Positions 60,701 to 64,000 of a DNA stretch of 64,000 nucleotides are shown here, in pieces. The notes beneath the pieces are model-generated. The model did not search any database and was not told where the DNA came from. It saw only the letters and a list, made by a program, of their open reading frames with translations. Numbering within the stretch: the first letter of the stretch is position 1; every line of letters starts with the position of its first letter. The DNA comes from Taeniopygia guttata (lineage: Eukaryota; Chordata; Aves; Passeriformes; Estrildidae): positions 71,287,001 to 71,351,000 of the forward strand of contig NC_133028.1 in the NCBI RefSeq assembly GCF_048771995.1. Direction: 5' to 3'. The translations under genes and the position numbers were made by a program.

Positions 60701-63366
60701 TAAGATTAAATTCAGGTCAAGGGTACACTCCACCTCTGGGTTTTAAAGTAACTGCAGTTTGTTCATATAACTAATGTAAGAATGGAATAACAAAAATTTT
60801 CATAATACCTAGCAAAGGTAAAATAAGATGAGCTTCAGCCTCTTAATGATCTTCTGCACAGCAGAATTTCATAGTGCAAGCAGTTCCTGTCTGAGTGTTG
60901 CAGAACTTCAGAAGATATGACGTGTCCTGTGAGATTGTCCTTGGCCCTGGTAATTAATGCAGTTTCCTCTTCAGCCCTTCATCTTTTTTGGTCACAGTCA
61001 TTTGTTGCTCTTGGGTTACAGGAGGGGAGCTGTGTGATGTTTGTTGATCTGGGCCCTATGTGTGGTTTTATAGAGTGTGTACCCTGGCAATGTTCTATCC
61101 AGGCTCCAAGAGAATTGGACTCCTCTAATAAATTGAAAGCTAATTTCCAGCCCTCCCCCAAATATTCCCCACCCCCGCCAACCTCCCCAGTTAATTACCT
61201 TTCTCCTTTAGATCAATCATAAATTACATTTCTCAGGTGACTAAGCAAAGAGCTCCTTGCACTTTGGAGTACTCTTTTAGTACTTGGACTCAATATTTCT
61301 ACTTGTAAAAAGGTGTAATGACCCTTCTTTTATTTTGAAGCTGGTTGTAAAGCCTCTCTTATTATGTTCTCAAAGGATGATACTGGAGTGTTGAGTGCCT
61401 TAGAAATGCCTATGCATAAACATCTGAGTTAAGGCCTTGAGTGGGATCCAAGGGTCCTGGGATCCAATTCACAGAGGAGCCTGAACAGCCATGGGAAGGT
61501 TTATTTACTTCTCTAGCTCAGCATATCTGTGGATTATAATTTTATTATGAAGTATAAAACCAATAAATGTAGAGTCTTGGCCTTTGTGTTGAGCACAATG
61601 CGTTTGCTACCTGCAGCGACATCTCTCTGCCAACCATCTGAACAAGTTCCAAGCAATTTGGAAAATCTCACAGTTCTTTAAAGTGTAAATGGTTTTATGG
61701 CAGCTGGAAGGAATCCATTTCAAATTTGAAATGAATATTCTCCAACTGTGCCAGTGGGGAAAAAAATACAAATTACAGTATACCAGTTTATTAGACATGA
61801 CCATCAGTGTCAAAACCAGAACAAAATTGAGCCCTTTCTGATATTAGGGTGTAGACAACTAAGAGATAAAAAAAAATCCAAAAATATTTTTTCATGAATA
61901 GTACAGTAATATTTTCTGTGAGGTATTGAAAAATCATATCAGTTTGTATGTTCTTACCACAGAACATATTTTTAAAAAGATCTCAGTATATACCTGTGAT
62001 TTCTAACTATCTATAAAATCTTGCTCTGAACTTTCTTAACATAGGTTTGTATATATCTATACCATACATATGTATATCTGTGTGAGAGTTTATGTACATC
62101 TATCTCTATGAGTCTATCCAAATCAGATATTTTCTTGGTGGATTTTCTTCTTCTTTTTTTTTTTTTCCTATTTTAGTAGAAATAATATTTGAGAAGGGCT
62201 CCATGTTATGAAGAATTTTATGAGGAAACTTCTATGTCCCAGGTATTCTTCTTTGGTATGAAGGCATCAACCACCTTGCTGTGTGTTTGATATGCAGTCA
62301 GATATTCATTATTAAGCACTGCGTGAAACATCATCACTGCAAACCAACCACATTATTTCAGTCTGGCTAAAATTAATGAATTTTCAATTTTGGCCAAACA
62401 AAGATCACTAAAATTAGGCTGGAGATGAACAACATTCCTTGCCAGAGGAAAAGCAAAAACTTACCTCCCTATTTTCATTTAATAGTACTGCAGAGCCACA
62501 ATATTTAAATATATATCTGGCCATATTCCTTTCTCCTTAGGACAACTACTGAAAGAATTTACTGTTGATCAAAAGCAGAAAAAATATTTATAGGTGGATA
62601 ACTAATTTCTCATTTTTACGCTGAATTTGCACAAAACAAGACCTTGCACAGCTGCTCTTTGGAAGATAAAAAGGATTCAAATTGTGGTAGCAGACTTGTG
62701 AGTAGAAATATTTTCAGATTTTCAGGAAATCAAATTGCATGGGGAAAGGAAAAGTTTTTTTCTTTTTTTCCCCCCTCTGGATTGTTTGCATCTAGAAGTA
62801 TTTTATCCTTTACTTATTCCTCATTGATTAGCTCTTATGCATGGGTAGAGTATTTTTGCTACTGTAGAATGTGTGGAATGAAAAACAAATTAAGAAATTC
62901 ACCTTTTAATCACTAGAAGAGACACCTGGAGTGAGAACTTTGCTAAGGACACAATTAGAAAGGCTCACAGTGGCTTTGGTAATGATGCTTGTTCTATGTC
63001 CACAATTTACTTTCATTATCTAGGCAATTTTAAAATTTCCATCACCTTACACCAACACAGACTTCCTTGAAGTAAACTTGGGTGTGTAAGAAAATGACTA
63101 TGTAAGTATTTGCCATAGAAATAAATATTTCATAGTTAAAATAAACAGATATCAAAGAAGTGTTTTACTGAAGTAAATACAGCAAATGCATGCAAGCAGA
63201 AAATGAGAGAACTAAGAGGGAGAACCAGATTTTATTTAAAGGAGTTGTGGTGGTTTGTTTTTTTTCTGCACAGAATCTATCCAATACAATATTTGAAATA
63301 TTGAATTTTCTTCAAAATTGCTACCCTATTCTGAAATGAATGTAAGGCATCTCGTTTTCTCCTCAG
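57791..63366. other. Gene-free AT-rich DNA
   Basis: No gene, RNA gene or clear mobile element. T runs occur near 58671, 59790 and 59807-59821. A TA-rich stretch at about 62040-62100 is simple sequence. Frames of about 100 codons at 59332-59637 and 60917-61222 have no recognisable domain; the second lies in a moderately GC-rich patch and ends in a Pro/Ser-rich run. A region at about 58031-58070 faintly recalls a CR1 tail. Confidence 0.5.
58182..58204. repeat. T14-G9 homopolymer junction
   Basis: Fourteen T (58182-58195) followed directly by nine G (58196-58204). A simple-sequence tract prone to length variation and sequencing error. Confidence 0.9.
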
Positions 63367-63587
63367 ATTCTCAAAATCACTCATCATCTGGATTTTCTGG
63401 TGTCAGCATGACGGGGACTGTTTCAGGCATTTCTTCTCCCTGCTTGATTTACCAGGAGACATGTCATGAGATTCACCTGGCCAGCAAATTGGATCTGAAG
63501 AGGCGGAGGAGGACAATGACATGACTTCCAGCAGTCAGCCATTCATTAGATCGAAGTACCCTTCAAAAAAATCAGTGCCTGCCTCAG
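63367..63587 (+). other. Weak exon-like segment with a charged open frame
   Basis: A TTTTCTCCTCAG acceptor-like sequence ends at 63366, and CAG followed by GTGAAA gives a donor-like site at 63588. A second acceptor-like site lies internally (TTGATTTACCAG, near 63452). Within it, from about 63475, one frame is open for about 48 codons to a TGA near 63612. It encodes GSEEAEEDNDMTSSSQPFIR, then Lys/Ser-rich residues; Glu/Asp-rich then basic. The composition is protein-like, but an open run of this length is not rare here, and the same frame has a stop just upstream. I do not recognise a family. Confidence 0.13.
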
Positions 63588-64000
63588 GTGAAATAGATGT
63601 CAAATTTGCCTGAAGGACACGGAACAAAGAGTACTGCCAACTCATACTACGCACATCAAAACAGCCCACAGCTGAATTGCTCTTTTTCCTACTGAAACAA
63701 AATTTCTCCTTGTGTAGGTGTTGCATAAAATATGTACTTTAATCAGCTTAAAAGGTATTTTAATTATTTACACTGATCTCACAATTTCCTCGACAGAAGA
63801 AAAACAATATTATATAAGATAATTGTCGGTGTTGGACCAATTCTTGCTGTCTCAGACCTGTGGAAAGATAGGAGGATTAATAAGTCTTCATGTTTTGTTT
63901 TGTTTGTTTGTTTGTTTTTTTACTGGTCAATGAAATGTTTGTCAATAACTTGTACTTTCTAACTATTGTTTCACTAACAATTCTGCCTGTTAGGAAAAAA
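63588..64000. other. Gene-free DNA to the window end
   Basis: Nothing recognisable apart from the TTTG repeat. Any continuation of the exon-like segment beyond 64000 cannot be judged from this window. Confidence 0.45.
63893..63920. repeat. TTTG/TTTTG microsatellite
   Basis: TGTTTTGTTTTGTTTGTTTG followed by a T run. Simple sequence. Confidence 0.85.

Noticed and set aside
60917..61222. 101-codon frame with Pro/Ser-rich end
   Set aside because: Single isolated frame without recognisable domain, and an antisense frame overlaps it; length is compatible with chance in a GC-richer patch.
1..64000. CRISPR arrays, operons, toxin-antitoxin or defence loci
   Set aside because: No regularly spaced repeats, no ribosome-binding-site-led gene clusters and no long frames; bird retroelements show this is vertebrate nuclear DNA.
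1..64000. tRNA or rRNA genes
   Set aside because: I saw no A-box/B-box pair with cloverleaf potential and no rRNA-like segment on reading; a covariance-model scan was not possible.

Overview
This is vertebrate nuclear DNA, most likely from a passerine bird. It is AT-rich and dense in A/T homopolymers, and no reading frame longer than about 100 codons looks like a protein. The dated insertions are bird-specific in type: 3' ends of CR1 LINEs carrying the avian TTGGAC...GATTCT(ATG) tail, and long terminal repeats of endogenous retroviruses whose sequences I recognise from finch and songbird genomes. Family names come from memory of those repeats and were not checked by a search.

Layout. 1-3.4 kb: unique AT-rich DNA with a long perfect inverted repeat next to a TCF/LEF-type site. 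3.4-3.6 kb: R/U5-like piece of an LTR on the minus strand. 3.6-15 kb: gene-free, with a T/G tract at 11.8 kb and two exon-like segments at 14.0-14.4 kb. 15.2 kb: CR1 tail. 15-26 kb: gene-free, holding a TA-rich low-complexity block ending in a hairpin (21.25-21.59 kb), an in-frame 24-nt microexon-like segment (19.68 kb) and an RFX X-box palindrome (23.46 kb). 26.5-26.9 kb: old LTR, minus strand. 27-47 kb: gene-free, with two stretches that read like conserved regulatory DNA (31.1-31.7 and 33.0-33.6 kb). 47.2-47.7 kb: complete solo LTR with terminal inverted repeats and a 4-bp target duplication. 50.4-51.1 kb: CR1 tail followed by another LTR. 52.46-52.51 kb: near-perfect hairpin. 52.83-52.96 kb: the best exon-like segment of the window. 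54.6-55.05 kb: CR1 fragment of about 420 bp, minus strand. 56.8-57.5 kb: LTR of about 700 bp with 6-bp terminal inverted repeats. 57.8-64 kb: gene-free, with a weak exon-like segment near 63.4 kb.

Interpretation. The window is a gene desert or the inside of a very large intron. I see no complete protein-coding gene, rRNA, tRNA, CRISPR array, operon or defence system. The most useful leads are non-coding: several near-perfect hairpins, a few exon-like segments with strong splice signals, and three or four candidate regulatory elements. The regulatory and exon calls are inferences from motifs; expression data and cross-species alignment would decide them.
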